Program-made: the position numbers and the translations under genes
Source of the DNA: Dysidea avara
Taxonomy: Eukaryota; Porifera; Demospongiae; Dictyoceratida; Dysideidae
Reading direction: 5' to 3'
DNA: 64,000 nucleotides
NCBI RefSeq assembly: GCF_963678975.1
Contig: NC_089278.1
Location: 10,257,479-10,321,478 of the forward strand
Notes under the pieces: model-generated
Database searches by the model: none
Told to the model about the DNA's origin: nothing
Seen by the model: the letters and a program-made list of their open reading frames with translations, nothing else
Part shown: piece by piece, positions 25,501-35,927 of the stretch
How the letters are laid out: each line of letters opens with the position of its first letter
How positions within the stretch are numbered: the first letter of the stretch is position 1

Positions 25501-26720
25501 CACTTACACCAATGAAAGGGGTACCATTTATTTTTATAGGTATTTGTGGCATGCTCAGCACTGTCATTACCATTTTATGGATACTTCTATTGTGTTTGTC
25601 TACTACACATTGTGATTGATAATGACATTCTACAACGAGTGTTGAAATCTGTTACTAAGAATGGTGAAGATTATATCACATTTACAGTAATTTTACCAGT
25701 TATAAATATACAGGTAGATCACTGCTGTGGGTTGCTGCACTTGGTCTGGTAGTGCTGTATATTTACAGTGTGGGTACCTTTGCATTTTTGGCTAATGAAT
25801 TTCATGAACCAGATCCTGAAGAACCTGGTGATAATGTCAGATTCTGTCGTTCACTCATTCAATGTTTTATCAGTGTGTTGGAGTATGGTTTACTGGACAC
25901 CTTAGGACTGGTAAGTGTCACAAAATAACAATGAAAGTTAAAGATTAAGAGTGCATGTCTATTTTAGACTGTTGATTTGCCAACAAAGTTTAAAGAGACT
26001 GCTTTAAGAGTTGTCTTCTTTGATCTAACCTTCTTCATCATAGTGACCACTATTGGTCTGAACATTGTGTTTGGTATCATTGTGGATACATTCTCTGAAC
26101 TGAGAGATGAAAGGGTAATGTACTTTAACACTATACCATGATACCGTATCAGCATTCAATCCATAGTGGCGTATAGAGGAAGATAAGAAAGGAAACTGCT
26201 TTATCTGCAACATAGCTAGCTATGAATTCGAGAGAAAATCAGAGGTACATACAAAATTCTGAAACTACTAGATAGAAACAGTGAATAATTATAGGGTTTT
26301 GATCATCACGTGAAACATGAGCATTCTATGTGGAATTATATCTACTTTTATCTGTACCTGGAGAGGATTGATGTCAGTGATCACAATGCCATTGAAAGTT
26401 ATGCTTATCACCAGGTAAGTTTTCATGTAGCAATATCTAATATGATGATATTTTCTCCTTCAGATAAAAAATGAGAAAACCGACCTGTTTCCATTATTTC
26501 AAGCGCGGAGCTTGAAAGAAGGTGAAGACGACACTTCAACACAACTTGCTGAATTACGGGAAATGGTAGCAGAGATCATGCAACATTTCAGACAAGAGGT
26601 AAATATCACTTCATTCAATATTGACAGTACTGGTTTGTGCAACAGAAAAAAAATGCAGCTATACACAGAAAGAGGGAGGAGCATGCACAATGGGAAAGGG
26701 AACAGAGGAAAGATATTTAA
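13592..26720 (+). CDS. IP3-receptor-family intracellular calcium channel (divergent), full-length multi-exon gene
   Basis: About 50 short exons with mostly 45-80 bp introns. The order matches IP3 receptors: N-terminal suppressor fold (IGDVIFLYSKEGKGYVF at 13.63 kb); MIR/IP3-binding core (VIQLLHMYSGKYVAI, then YKVRSIGDEVHVDDQV, GSVVRLFHREIECYLVAEG, RIKHLPTRLYLAVM, 14.1-15.4 kb); helical binding part (QKLLRNLMVLEV, CYRVVEVYLLGQSRKNENY, 16.1-16.4 kb); RIH-type helical repeats (17-24 kb); VLELKQSAVELLQAM; six membrane segments (24.9-26.1 kb); S6 NIVFGIIVDTFSELRDER; Zn linker CFIC then HHVKHEHSMWNY; C-terminal helix ending QWEREQRKDI and stop at 26720. No SPRY or RyR repeats are seen, so IP3R fits better than ryanodine receptor. 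From recalled type-1 numbering, K508, R511, R568 and K569 appear kept, while R504, R506 and Y567 are replaced by K, H and S. The GGGVGD filter is missing (LLDTLGL, then TVDLP). Exons 1-3 are the least certain. Likely ER membrane. Confidence 0.88.
18955..19058. repeat. Short degenerate repeats in an IP3R-like gene intron
   Basis: The larger intron between exons ending 18848 and starting about 19484 contains three to four copies of GTGTCCTGATT, some followed by ATCAAG or TTCAAG. Further on it has an (AT)n run near 19290-19310. Apart from these I see nothing in the intron. Confidence 0.6.
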
Positions 26721-26777
26721 AAGTGCAAAATTTTTTACAGCTACAGCATTTACCAAAACATTTTACTAACTATAACA

Positions 26778-29700
26778 TTAGTAAAATATTGTGTATGTTT
26801 TATGTATAGGATAAGATTTCATAACTTCTCTATGGTCTTTAGCATAGTTCCATAGATAACAGTCAATGAGGACTGCATGTAGATCTACATCAGAGTCCAA
26901 CTCAGGATCTGCGGACACAAGTAAGCACAGCTTCTTTCTGATCAACTACAAGATCAGCAGGTTAAGAGTTGAACAAACATAATGACCATCACCTCAACAG
27001 CATGGATCGAACATCCTCTGATTTCACACTCAATACCTGAACCTTGTTCTATATGGATCCCTAAACACAGCAACGTAGATAATGATACTCTTATACAAAA
27101 TTATACATGCCTCCTTGTAATTTCTTTAATAGTGAATCTGAATAATTTAGCACACCTAAAAACTGCAGGGTTTGTGGCACCCTAAGATTTAGTTTAAAAG
27201 AAAATACATATATAATTGCAGGAAGCAAAATCTATGTAGACTTACCGATAATCAGCAAACATACTTAAAGTATTGATGTCATGAAAAGTACCATAGCCAC
27301 TTCCACCAAAAGCACTCCACACATTAGACACAAATATTTGAGCTCTTTTTAGGAAGAATACTGCAAAACAAAGTAAATTAAACTTGAATATAAATGCTGA
27401 CAGTAACATATGAGCCTTCAAAGAGCATGCAAACTACATGTATGCTGCCTACAGAGAGTAACAAAACAGTTTCCATACATGAAAGTGCTGACCTTGCAAT
27501 ATGATGTTGTATAGAGTCGCATGATAACATACGTGGCTTTTGAACATCTATCAGTAGTAGTGTGTGAATACTGACATAAAGTGGAGCACATTAGGTATAA
27601 TGTGGGAATAAACACTAAGGCAAGGTTCTCATCTCAACACCAGTCTATTGTTATCTCTCCTATATCAAGTGTACCTACTTGTCTCATCTCAACACCAGTC
27701 TATTGTTATCTCTCCTATATCAAGTATACCTACTTGGAGTTATTTTCATTCCCTCATGGTGACTCTTCCTCAATGCAGTTTAATGTACTCAATAGATTAC
27801 TGCATTGTGTAAATAAATTTAAAATGCATAAAATAATTTAGATAGTCATGAGCATGCACCTTAGCTGCCTTCAGTGGTTCGTAAGCTCCTGACACAACAT
27901 AGATTACATTCTAATGTAATTCCTCCTTACAGACACAAACACATATTGCAGTAGGTATACTAAAAGTAGTAAATGTACTAGACTACAGAACTACATTTCA
28001 CTGTGACCATAAGATAACTTTCCTATAGTATAGTAACATCATAGAGGTTTTGTTGTAGAACTCGTGTGGTTTGGTATAGTTGGAGATTGTACCATTGCTC
28101 ACTTCTTCATGATATGGTATTTTTAGCTGGTACCTAGATTTGTTCTTTAATAATTATGTGTGATTACATGCTTGCATTTTATAATAAAACATGCAAAAAG
28201 ATCAAGAAGGAAAAGAAAACAGAAAACTTTAGTATACAGCATATATCTAAGGAATGGAGGGTGATTTCACCTAAATTTGGCAAGCAACTCACCAAGGTCT
28301 TTAAGAATGAAAAATGAAGAAGGGACCATAGGTTTGCATTAAAATGTGTTCTTCCTCTCAAAACACATTGGTGTGGTAGCTTTCTTGTCTGCACAACACA
28401 CTAAAGTGGTACTTGATACTGAGACATAGTAACACTAAAGTTTTTGTTACGATACGTTTTATTTAAGATCTAACTGCAGATAGCTTAACCAATAATTATG
28501 TTTATGCTACTTTTGGCTAGAAAATTGCCTTTAAATTTGATGTGCATGGTTTTAACACAGGTAAACAAACCTTTCTGTCCCTTGTACACTGCGACATCCC
28601 TGAAGCTACTGAAGTTGTTGAATAACAGCTCAACTAGTTTAATGGCACTTTGCCCACTCTCTTTAACAAGTTCTTGTACAGATCCACCAAATTTCTGCAT
28701 ACACAGTTTCCACTAAACACTTCACTGCTCATTTGATTACGTAGTCCATACCTCGATCAATACTTTTCCAGCTTCTTGTAAACAATCAACTCTTTCTTTT
28801 AACATGGGAACATCAACAGAAGTGGTTGACCTTAAAATGTCACTAAGAACTTCTTTAGTGATTGAAGCATAGAAGGATGGTTTGTGTATGGGAGTACCAG
28901 CCTAAAAATAGCATAAACTTATACTGTATGTAAGTGTACTGATGACTACCTCTATAGCTTTCAAGAAAGCCGCTCTTAGAGCCCTATAACCTGTCCATTG
29001 AGAGTCACTGTAGCTAACTGTGAACAACACATCACTGTCTGACCAAAAGCAGAAGTTAAGCACGTCCAACACAAACATCCTATGTAATAAAAATACTCTA
29101 ACTGAGCAATCAGAATGAATTGATGTACACACCACCTTGCAGCTAAAAAATGACACCCTTCATATTGCAGCCATTAAATTATGTGACGAAAGGTACTATT
29201 ACAAAAGAGTATTAGTGCATCATATTAAAAACACGAAAACAATGTTTTTGAGTTGTTGTCATTTTACTTTTCTGTGACAATTTATAGCTATGCATAGTAT
29301 TAATATCCGTTTTATTCTTTTTCAGTCAATCCAGATATACAATGCTAACCAGATAACCGGATAAGCAGGATATTTGTTTCAGCTTTACTATGTATGTATT
29401 GTAACTAGATGAATAGGAATCGCTGTAAAAAGCCATGAAAAAGAAGGGATTTGCTGGGGTGGCCACAAATCCCTATATTTAGACTCTCTGTCATAAATCG
29501 TAGTTTAATGCTCCATGATGAGATAAGTCAAAATAGGGATTTGTGGTTACATTACCATCCCAGCAATCCCCTCTTGTTTCATGGCTTTGTTCATCGATCC
29601 CTATTCCCCTATTAGATTGTCTATTCATCTAGTTTGTGTACTTTTTATTAATCCAGTAATGGATTTGTTTTATTGATAATGAAGATAGTTGCAGATAGCA

Positions 29701-32700
29701 TTCTACATATATAATTCAGTGCAAACTTGTTATTATCAGAAACACTTGACTGCATTATTAGATTAGAGTATTTACATGACTGCTCTATTAGAGTATTTGG
29801 ATCTTGGATAACCTGCCCATGTACAAAAATCATGTAGCAATAAAATAATAATAATAAAAAAACATTTTGCAAGATAGAGTAAGCTTCCTGGCCTCTACTA
29901 AGAAATAAGAACAGGTGTTGTTAGCATCAAGCAGCACACTGAGCTCTGAGCCCAATCTTTTATGGCTTTGCATGTGTCATGGCATTTTGACAAGGCCCGG
30001 TTTGGGCTGTTTTCGTTTGAAAATGGAATCAAAAATAAATGATCCATAAAGCAACCCTTACTACCTTTTATCTCAGGATTCTCCTTATAAACTTCGCTAT
30101 GTAATGCCTGTGAAACAAAAAAATATATAACATTATGAATAATAATGAACAAAACGAGTTTTGTTTTGTCTGAAATACGCTTACTGTTCCTTTTTCACTT
30201 CATACTTACTAGTGGATCTCTACTCATTGCAAAGAACCACCAGACGGTTGTTTTGAGTCGAAGAATTACTTTTCAAGGTGTTTTTTTAGGCGTGCGTTCT
30301 ATTAGAAGTTTTGCAAAAAGCATTGGCGATCCCTATTGTGAGCTCACTATTGCAGTCACATGTACGTACATGTGTGATTGGATCTGCAAAAAAAATTTTT
30401 TTTGAATTTTCATCGCCTATGATATTTCGAGGCAGTTTTAACATAAGGGATCAATGAAATAAGAAATAGTGAAACAAGCCTACACCTGAAGATATACTAG
30501 TGGACATGCATTTAATCCCTACTTCAGCTTATACTCATGACTGAATTAGTGATTAAATATCCACTAGAATATCTTCAGTTTTACTACTTTTTATTCTGAG
30601 CATGCCCCCCAACTATATCAATTACCAGTGTAGGGAGTAACGCGTTACGTAATATTATTACTTTTGTGGTATCTAAGTAATATTACAAAATACGCTATAA
30701 AAACAGGTAATATAACTCAAGTTACTTTACTTACAAATGTAACGCATTACCCAAGTAATATAGTTACTGTAACGAGTCTAATATTACGTAATATTATTAC
30801 TGCAAGTAACGAAGTTACTAATCTCGTTAGTAATCCACTGTGTAACGCCTAGCCACAACGAAGTAATGAAGCCTACTGAATGAAGCTTATTCACCAGCTT
30901 CTTACTTATAACCAAGATTTGCACATTGCCCAACAACGCAATGATGTCACGTGATAAGGTGGTAATTTCACACGTGACAGCTTAAGGCTGTGGACACAAA
31001 GTAATGTAATATGTAATACTATTATAGTTACTTTATTTTTTGGGTAATATGTAACTGTAACTAAATAGTTATGTTGCAAGTAATATGTAATATGTAACTA
31101 GTTACTTATATAAAGTAACTGTCCCAACACTGTCAATTACTGAAAGCAGCCATTACACTTCATTTTCAGCTATGTTCACCCCACTACACAGCATTACAAA
31201 TGACAAAAACTAAGAAAAGGACCTCTGCAATCAATCCAGTCACATTGGAAAACTTGGACAATTCTTGTTACGAATGATAGGAAAGCCATCACATAGTGCC
31301 ACCGTGAATCGACACCTTGTGTTGTCAGTAAAGATAAATGGGACACAAAGGAGGACACAGGTCTGTGAAGCAGGCATTATACATACTGCGGTATGTCATG
31401 AGGCACCTGTTGGGCTGAAGTGACGTCAAACGGTGAATATATATTTAAACTGTAGCAACTTATTGGAAGAAAGCATTTCAGGTTGTACTGAAAGTACTTT
31501 TGGGCTAAGTTATACCTAACCAATACTCCAAGGCGCCATTAAGGTATTGTGAGGCTGGTTTTAGAGTGATATTCTTGGCCAGAAAATTCATGATCCCTAA
31601 TTATATAGTACTATTATACTGTCGCTGGTGAAGTTTCAGCCTCATAAGCCGAGAACTAATGGATGGTGACCACACCCCTTAACGACTTAGTGGTATTATA
31701 CCAATTGATCACAGTGAACATGCCGGATAACTGTGTATGACAGCATGGTAAAAAGGCATTGTGATTACAACCCTCTCACTCGAGATATTCTAATAAAGCA
31801 GTCACAACAGTATGTACAATACTTTAACACATGTGTATATCATATCTACACACTATAACACTAAACAAACTCGTCTATTAAAAGAAAATAGGGATCCAAG
31901 CAATAGAAGTAGTGAAAAAAGATATCTAAATGATAGTACTACTACATAGCTTGGTGGTAAAATCTCTACTTTGGCTGAACAGTTAAGACATGCCAATGTA
32001 GGGATTTTCCCATTGAGCTATGTTGCAATACTATGTCTTGGTGTTTCACTACCTTTTTATTGCTTGGATCCCTGCTTCCTTTTTTAATATGCTAGTACTT
32101 TTGCATGGGTATACGTGTACTTGACTAGGAAACTCTTAGCTGGATCTGCAAGAATCCCACCCACATGTTAGTGAAAGCCTAATTTGCACAAGTACACAGG
32201 AATTTTCAACTAGAGTAGGGACCATACATAGCACATCGATAAAAAGTACTGAAACAAGCTGGAGTAGTGCACGATATTAAATCACAGTAAAACAATAAGA
32301 AGTGTTATATTCCTACTGTGCTGCTACAATTCTTATTGTTTTACTGTGATTTAATATCGTGCACTACTCCAGCTTGTTTCAGTACTTTTTATTGATGTGC
32401 TATGGTCCCCACTCAAGTTGAAAATTCCAAATTTTTCTGTGTACTTGTTTCTTAGCATTTTTTGTAAATAATTATTATGACTGGTGAACCACACAAAGCG
32501 CATCTGAAATGGCACCGTGCACCCCAGCTATATCAATTATCGTCTGAAAAGTGAAGTATCCATTACGCTTCGTTGTTAAGTATGTTCAACTGGTTACACA
32601 GCAGTTCGAATCAAGAACTGTTCGAAAAGCACCTCTGCAATCAAAATAGCCACTATGAAAAATACAGACAATTTCCGTTAATACAAAGGGAAGCCATCAT

Positions 32701-34509
32701 GTGCTACCGCCAAATTGACACTTTTCGCTGTCAGCAAAGATGAATGGGACACAAAGGAGGACACTGGTAAGTCTATGAAAAATGCATTGTACGTACTGCG
32801 GTATGCCAAAAGGCACCTCTCGGGCCGAAGCATCGAACAGTGAAAAAATCAAGCCTGTAGCCTTAGCCGTTATTGAGTTACAGTTATCTGAAGGCATCAG
32901 TCAGTCAGTCAGTCAGTCAGTCAGTCAGTCAGTCAGTCAGGCACTAGAAAATTCTGTTAAATAAATATATTTTTAAATTCTGTAGCAACTTGTTGAAAGC
33001 ATTTCTGGTCGACCTGAAAGGTTGTTTGGGTTTAGTTTTACCTAACCAATACCGCCTCATTGTCACCAGGGAAAATGTTCTGGGTGATGCTATTTTGTGG
33101 GCCACTCCTACTCCTTTGTGGTCCCTACTATACAGTACTATTGTACTGTATGATTAAACACAATGAATGAAATATTTACAAATTATAAATGCTTAATTTT
33201 TTGAGCACTTTTTTGTATTGAAGGAAAGTGCTATTAATGGTAAAACACCTTGGTAGCATCGTGTTCCCCAAAGCAAGAGGAGTTTGAAAATCTTTGCTTC
33301 GTGTCAGTGCTCCCAAGGAGATGGAAAATATGAGTATTAGTTTGCTGCCTCACACAGTTCACTCATATTTTTGCCTAGCAGAAGAAACTTACCCAACAAT
33401 GGATTTGCCTGTTCATGGAGAACATGATGGTGCAAGATGCAACTCCATAGAGGACTGCGTTAGGACAGTTTAGTTAAGTTTATTTTCCGTTGGTCACTGT
33501 ACAAATCTGTTAGTGCTTCGTAGTACTGTAGCTTCAAAAGTTCTCGGCTTCGACTGAAACTTAGGTTGACCATTCCTTTAAGATGCTGTACAAGCAGATA
33601 CAGTACATCAGTAAATGAAGGTACTTCAGATTGACTCATGCACTTGTTTATGTAATAGAGACAGATTGAATAAATTGCACAGCAGAACCAATTAATATGT
33701 TTACATTGAATGTTCTCTTATAGTAGTTGGATGACTGCTCTATTAGAGTATCTCGATCTTGTGCACTCCCAGCACTGATTCACGTATTATACCATTATTG
33801 CATAACCTTTAGCACAAACCCTACTAAATCAAGGCAAAATAAGTTGGCGAAAAAGCTGTACTTTAGCAACTAGGCCTTGGAAAAAGTGAGGGGGCACTGT
33901 CCCTCAACTCTTCTAATTGACTTCTCTGCCCACTCCCCCCCCCCTTCCATTTCTCCGCCCCTGCATTTGCCAGAATAATGAATTTGTAATGAGCATGAAT
34001 TTAATCATATTCCACATTTCTGTTATACATTAACTATGCCATGCTAGATTTACAAATAAAATTAGTGCGGCCCTTCAAACATGTATAAATAGCTACTTGG
34101 TCAATATTAAATATAGTGGACTGCATTTACTGAATTTAGCTATTTGGAATACATCGCAACATGTGCTCCATAACCATGCACTTTTTTACAAACCTCATAA
34201 CAAATTTGTGTCTACAACAAATCCAACTTGCATAGCTAGCTAACTAGCTTAGCTATGTGAGCACTAACCACTCCAGTGTCTCTTGGTCAGTTAACCCTGT
34301 AGGTGTGAGGGGTTGGATCTTTGTAACATACAGTAAATCCTTATGGAGTTTGATCTCTGATAAGATCTAAGTGAAACACATTGCATGCGTGCTCTAATAA
34401 ATGCACACCACTAACTTACCAACTCTGCAGCAGACTCAATGCCTGTATTGTTAATAAATACATCGATCGCTTTGTCACTTATGTATTCCGCGGACAACAA
34501 TGGATTCAT
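26778..34509 (-). CDS. QNG1: Queuosine 5'-phosphate N-glycosylase/hydrolase (DUF2419 family), split by TE-filled introns
   Basis: Minus-strand exons: 34420-34509 (MDPLLSAEYISDKAIDVF), tentative 30065-30107 (ALHSEVYKENPEIK), 28950-29079 (VLDVLNFCFWSD, then WTGYRALRAAFLKAIE), 28752-28901 (GTPIHKPSFYASITKEVL, then DVPMLKERVDCLQEAGK), 28571-28694 (KFGGSVQELVKESG), 27246-27360 (LKRAQIFVSNVWSAFGG, then MFADYR), 27181 down to about 27120 (VPQTLQFLGVLNYSD), 26993-27048 (ECEIRGCSIHAVE), 26778-26945 (VLIDCYLWNYAKDHREVMK, stop). LNFCFWSD, FADYR.PQ.L and EIRGCS are hallmarks of this family, which releases queuine from queuosine phosphate for tRNA salvage. The join between the second and third exons is out of phase as drawn, so a small exon may be missing there. 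The seventh exon seems to need a GC donor (AGGAG|GCATGT). The stop is 57 bp from the IP3R-like gene stop (convergent). Confidence 0.85.
27627..27736. repeat. Direct tandem duplication, 55-bp unit x 2
   Basis: Two adjacent copies of a unit beginning TCTCATCTCAACACCAGTCT and ending TACCTACTTG (27627-27681 and 27682-27736) differ at a single base. They lie in the QNG1 intron between the exons at 27246-27360 and 28571-28694. Confidence 0.93.
29405..29637. mobile_element. MITE with AACTAGATGAATAG termini
   Basis: It starts AACTAGATGAATAGG and ends CTATTCATCTAGTT. Inner arms match as AGCCATGAAA...GGGATTTG and CAAATCCC...TTTCATGGCT-like blocks (AATCCCCTCTTGTTTCATGG). It lies in the large QNG1 intron. 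Length of ~230 bp and absence of coding sequence fit a non-autonomous DNA transposon. Confidence 0.8.
30484..30592. mobile_element. Small foldback element
   Basis: TGAAGATATACTAGTGGACAT followed by GCATTTAATC pairs with GATTAAATATCCACTAG and AATATCTTCA about 50 bases later. The ~105-bp stem-loop sits in a QNG1 intron. Confidence 0.7.
30625..31135. mobile_element. hAT-like MITE rich in GTAAC/GTTAC
   Basis: Left end CAGTGTAGGGAGTAACGCGTTAC; right end AAGTAACTGTCCCAACACTG, whose reverse complement begins CAGTGTTGGGACAGTTAC. The interior is dominated by GTAATATTAC, AAGTAAC and TAGTTAC units on both strands. Elements with a CAGTGTTGGGA-type end followed by AGTAACGCGTTAC are known as widespread hAT-derived MITEs in animals; assignment here is from that resemblance. 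Confidence 0.75.
31150..31580 (+). repeat. Interspersed repeat family R1, copy 1
   Basis: It shares blocks with the copies at 32505-33135 (+) and 47520-48260 (-): ATGGGACACAAAGGAGGACAC, TACTGCGGTATG, AGGCACCT, the GTAGCAACTT block and TACCTAACCAATAC. It is more diverged than the other two. It is non-coding here and lies in a QNG1 intron. Confidence 0.75.
31885..32085. mobile_element. MITE with GGGATCCAAGCAATA termini
   Basis: The left arm AGGGATCCAAGCAATAGAAG then TAGTGAAA pairs with the right arm TTTCACTAC and TTATTGCTTGGATCCCT. The ~200-bp element has internal matches around ACATAGC/GCTATGT. It lies in a QNG1 intron. Confidence 0.8.
32213..32430. mobile_element. MITE family M1, copy 1 (~90-bp TIRs)
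   Basis: Long inverted arms: CACATCGATAAAAAGTACTG, AAGCTGGAGTAGTGCACGAT and ATTAAATCACAGTAAAACAA pair with their reverse complements ending AGTACTTTTTATTGATGTGC. A second copy lies at 48335-48575. Outermost bases read ACTAGAGTAGGGACCAT on the left and ATGGTCCCCACTCAAGTT on the right. It is capable of a long hairpin if transcribed. Confidence 0.88.
32505..33135 (+). repeat. Interspersed repeat family R1, copy 2, with (CAGT)n run
   Basis: Best preserved plus-strand copy of the family (CTGTCAGCAAAGATGAATGG, GGACACAAAGGAGGACACTGG, TACTGCGGTATGCC, GCCTTAGCCGTTATTGAGTTA). An internal (CAGT)n tract of about 11 units lies at 32898-32940. The similarity to the reverse strand of 47520-48260 is high over several hundred bases. 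Short open frames in it are repeat-derived. Confidence 0.82.
33733..33762 (+). repeat. 17-bp palindromic-core motif, single copy with tail
   Basis: TGACTGCTCTATTAGAG followed by TATCTCGATCTTG. It lies about 200 bases left of a CTCCGCCCCTG sequence (33952) that looks like the right end of a CAGGGGCGGA-type MITE. Other copies are at 29778, 31782 (minus), 40078, 42311, 44047, 49208, 51029, 56568 (minus) and 56881. Confidence 0.85.
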
Positions 34510-34589
34510 AGTGCTCTATATAACTGCACAATTTACGACCTCACCCTGAACTCTAACTAAAGCGCATCATTTGCCGCAATTAACAGATC
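34510..34589. promoter_or_regulatory. 80-bp shared divergent promoter region (QNG1 / kelch gene)
   Basis: Only 80 bases separate the divergent ATGs of QNG1 (minus) and the KLHDC8-like gene (plus). The interval includes GTGCTCTATATAACTGC, a TATA-like stretch at 34515-34522. Both promoters and 5' leaders must lie here or overlap the first exons. Inferred from spacing. Confidence 0.6.
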
Positions 34590-35645
34590 ATGGCTGAAGG
34601 AGGAGTTGACAAAGGTGCCCATCCCAGTGACTACTTTTGGGAAAGACTACCAGAAATGGAAACAAAACGGCTTTACGCAGCGTGTGGAGTCCATGACAAC
34701 CGCCTTTACGTTGTGGGAGGTGCGGATGGGATGGGAAAGGGTATGGATGTTGCAGAAGTACTACACCTACCGACAAAGAAATGGCAAACACTACCTAATG
34801 CGCCCAACAAGCGAATCGGATGTAACAGTGTAGTGTTCTTTGACAACAAAATGGCTTTAATTGGTGGTACAGGTGATAAGCATGATCCAATTGCTGAAAT
34901 TGATGTGCTAAATTTAGAAACGAACCAGTGGGAGCACATGCCACCTCTTCCCATGGGTATTGTGAAACCATTTGTCATACTGGTGGGCAGAAACATTTAC
35001 ATGTTTGGAGGCAGTACAACAGGTACTAAACCACTGAATAGAGTTGCATGTTTTAACATTGACAAGTACGAGTGGTCACCACTTCCTGACATGCCAACTG
35101 CTAGATACTGTATGGATGGATATTTACATGGAAACAAGCTCTACCTGGTTGGTGGTCGTAGTGGAAAGACTGCAATTCCAGCTCTGGAGTGTTACGACAT
35201 TGAGGCCAAAACCTGGGAGTCTTTACCACCTTTCCCACACAACAAAACATTCTACAGTGTTGTGGGACACAACAACAACATCTTTGTCATTGGTGGAATT
35301 GATCCCAAGAAAGGTGTGGTAAAGACAGTAGACAGGTTCAGTATTTCGGAACGCCAGTGGATAAAGGTCCCTCCTGTCTTTAGTGCCCGGGCTGATTTTG
35401 CAGCAGGTGTAATAGGTGGTAGAGTTGTCTGTGCAGCTGGCATAGGTAGCGAACGGTTAAAGCCACTGGATGAGGGCGAGACTATCAACAATACATACAA
35501 GAAATGGCAACGCATACCAAATATGAGGCAAGCACGTGCTTCAGTGTCTTCATGTATACATGATGGAAAACTCTATATGGTTGGTGGTGCTGGTGAAGGT
35601 GGACCACAATGTTTAGTAGAGGTGCTACAAGTACGAAAAGAATAA
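34590..35645 (+). CDS. Kelch-repeat beta-propeller protein, KLHDC8-like
   Basis: A single intronless frame of 351 residues, close to vertebrate KLHDC8A/B in length. Successive kelch blades show the di-glycine plus W pattern: RLYVVGGADGMGK then KWQTLPNAP; KMALIGGTG then QWEHMPPLP; NIYMFGGSTTG then EWSPLPDMP; LHGNKLYLVGGRSGK then TWESLPPFP; NIFVIGGIDPKKG then QWIKVPP; GRVVCAAGIGS then KWQRIPNM; GKLYMVGGAGEGG. The LHGNKLY.VGGR.GK then DIEAKTW stretch is especially like KLHDC8. No BTB, BACK or other domain, signal peptide or membrane helix was seen, so it is probably a soluble scaffold. The function of KLHDC8 proteins is poorly defined. Spacing upstream to QNG1 is 80 bp. Confidence 0.85.
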   Translation: MAEGGVDKGAHPSDYFWERLPEMETKRLYAACGVHDNRLYVVGGADGMGKGMDVAEVLHLPTKKWQTLPNAPNKRIGCNSVVFFDNKMALIGGTGDKHDPIAEIDVLNLETNQWEHMPPLPMGIVKPFVILVGRNIYMFGGSTTGTKPLNRVACFNIDKYEWSPLPDMPTARYCMDGYLHGNKLYLVGGRSGKTAIPALECYDIEAKTWESLPPFPHNKTFYSVVGHNNNIFVIGGIDPKKGVVKTVDRFSISERQWIKVPPVFSARADFAAGVIGGRVVCAAGIGSERLKPLDEGETINNTYKKWQRIPNMRQARASVSSCIHDGKLYMVGGAGEGGPQCLVEVLQVRKE

Positions 35646-35927
35646 TATATGACACAGATATTTAGTTTGTTTTGTTGGTTTTTTAAATTAGCTACCAGAC
35701 TCTATTGTGTGCATAAATTGACTTCAGATACCGCAGCTATTGTATGTAACAGTGGAGATGAGTATTTCAACTACCTGGTATTTGTTACACGAGGTTGATG
35801 CAATGCAAAATTTTATTTACTTAACGTTTACGGATGTGTAACGGAGATACATTTACAGAGTAAATTCTCGCTCGCTCCCTGGCTCGTACTGTCGTAGTAG
35901 CATGCAGTAGTGTGTGTCATTGTATAA

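Noticed and set aside
13592-26720. Ryanodine receptor as identity of the large channel
   Set aside because: No SPRY or RyR repeats, overall length and the MIR/IP3-core order fit IP3R, and the C-terminal CFIC...HHVKHEH linker matches IP3R.
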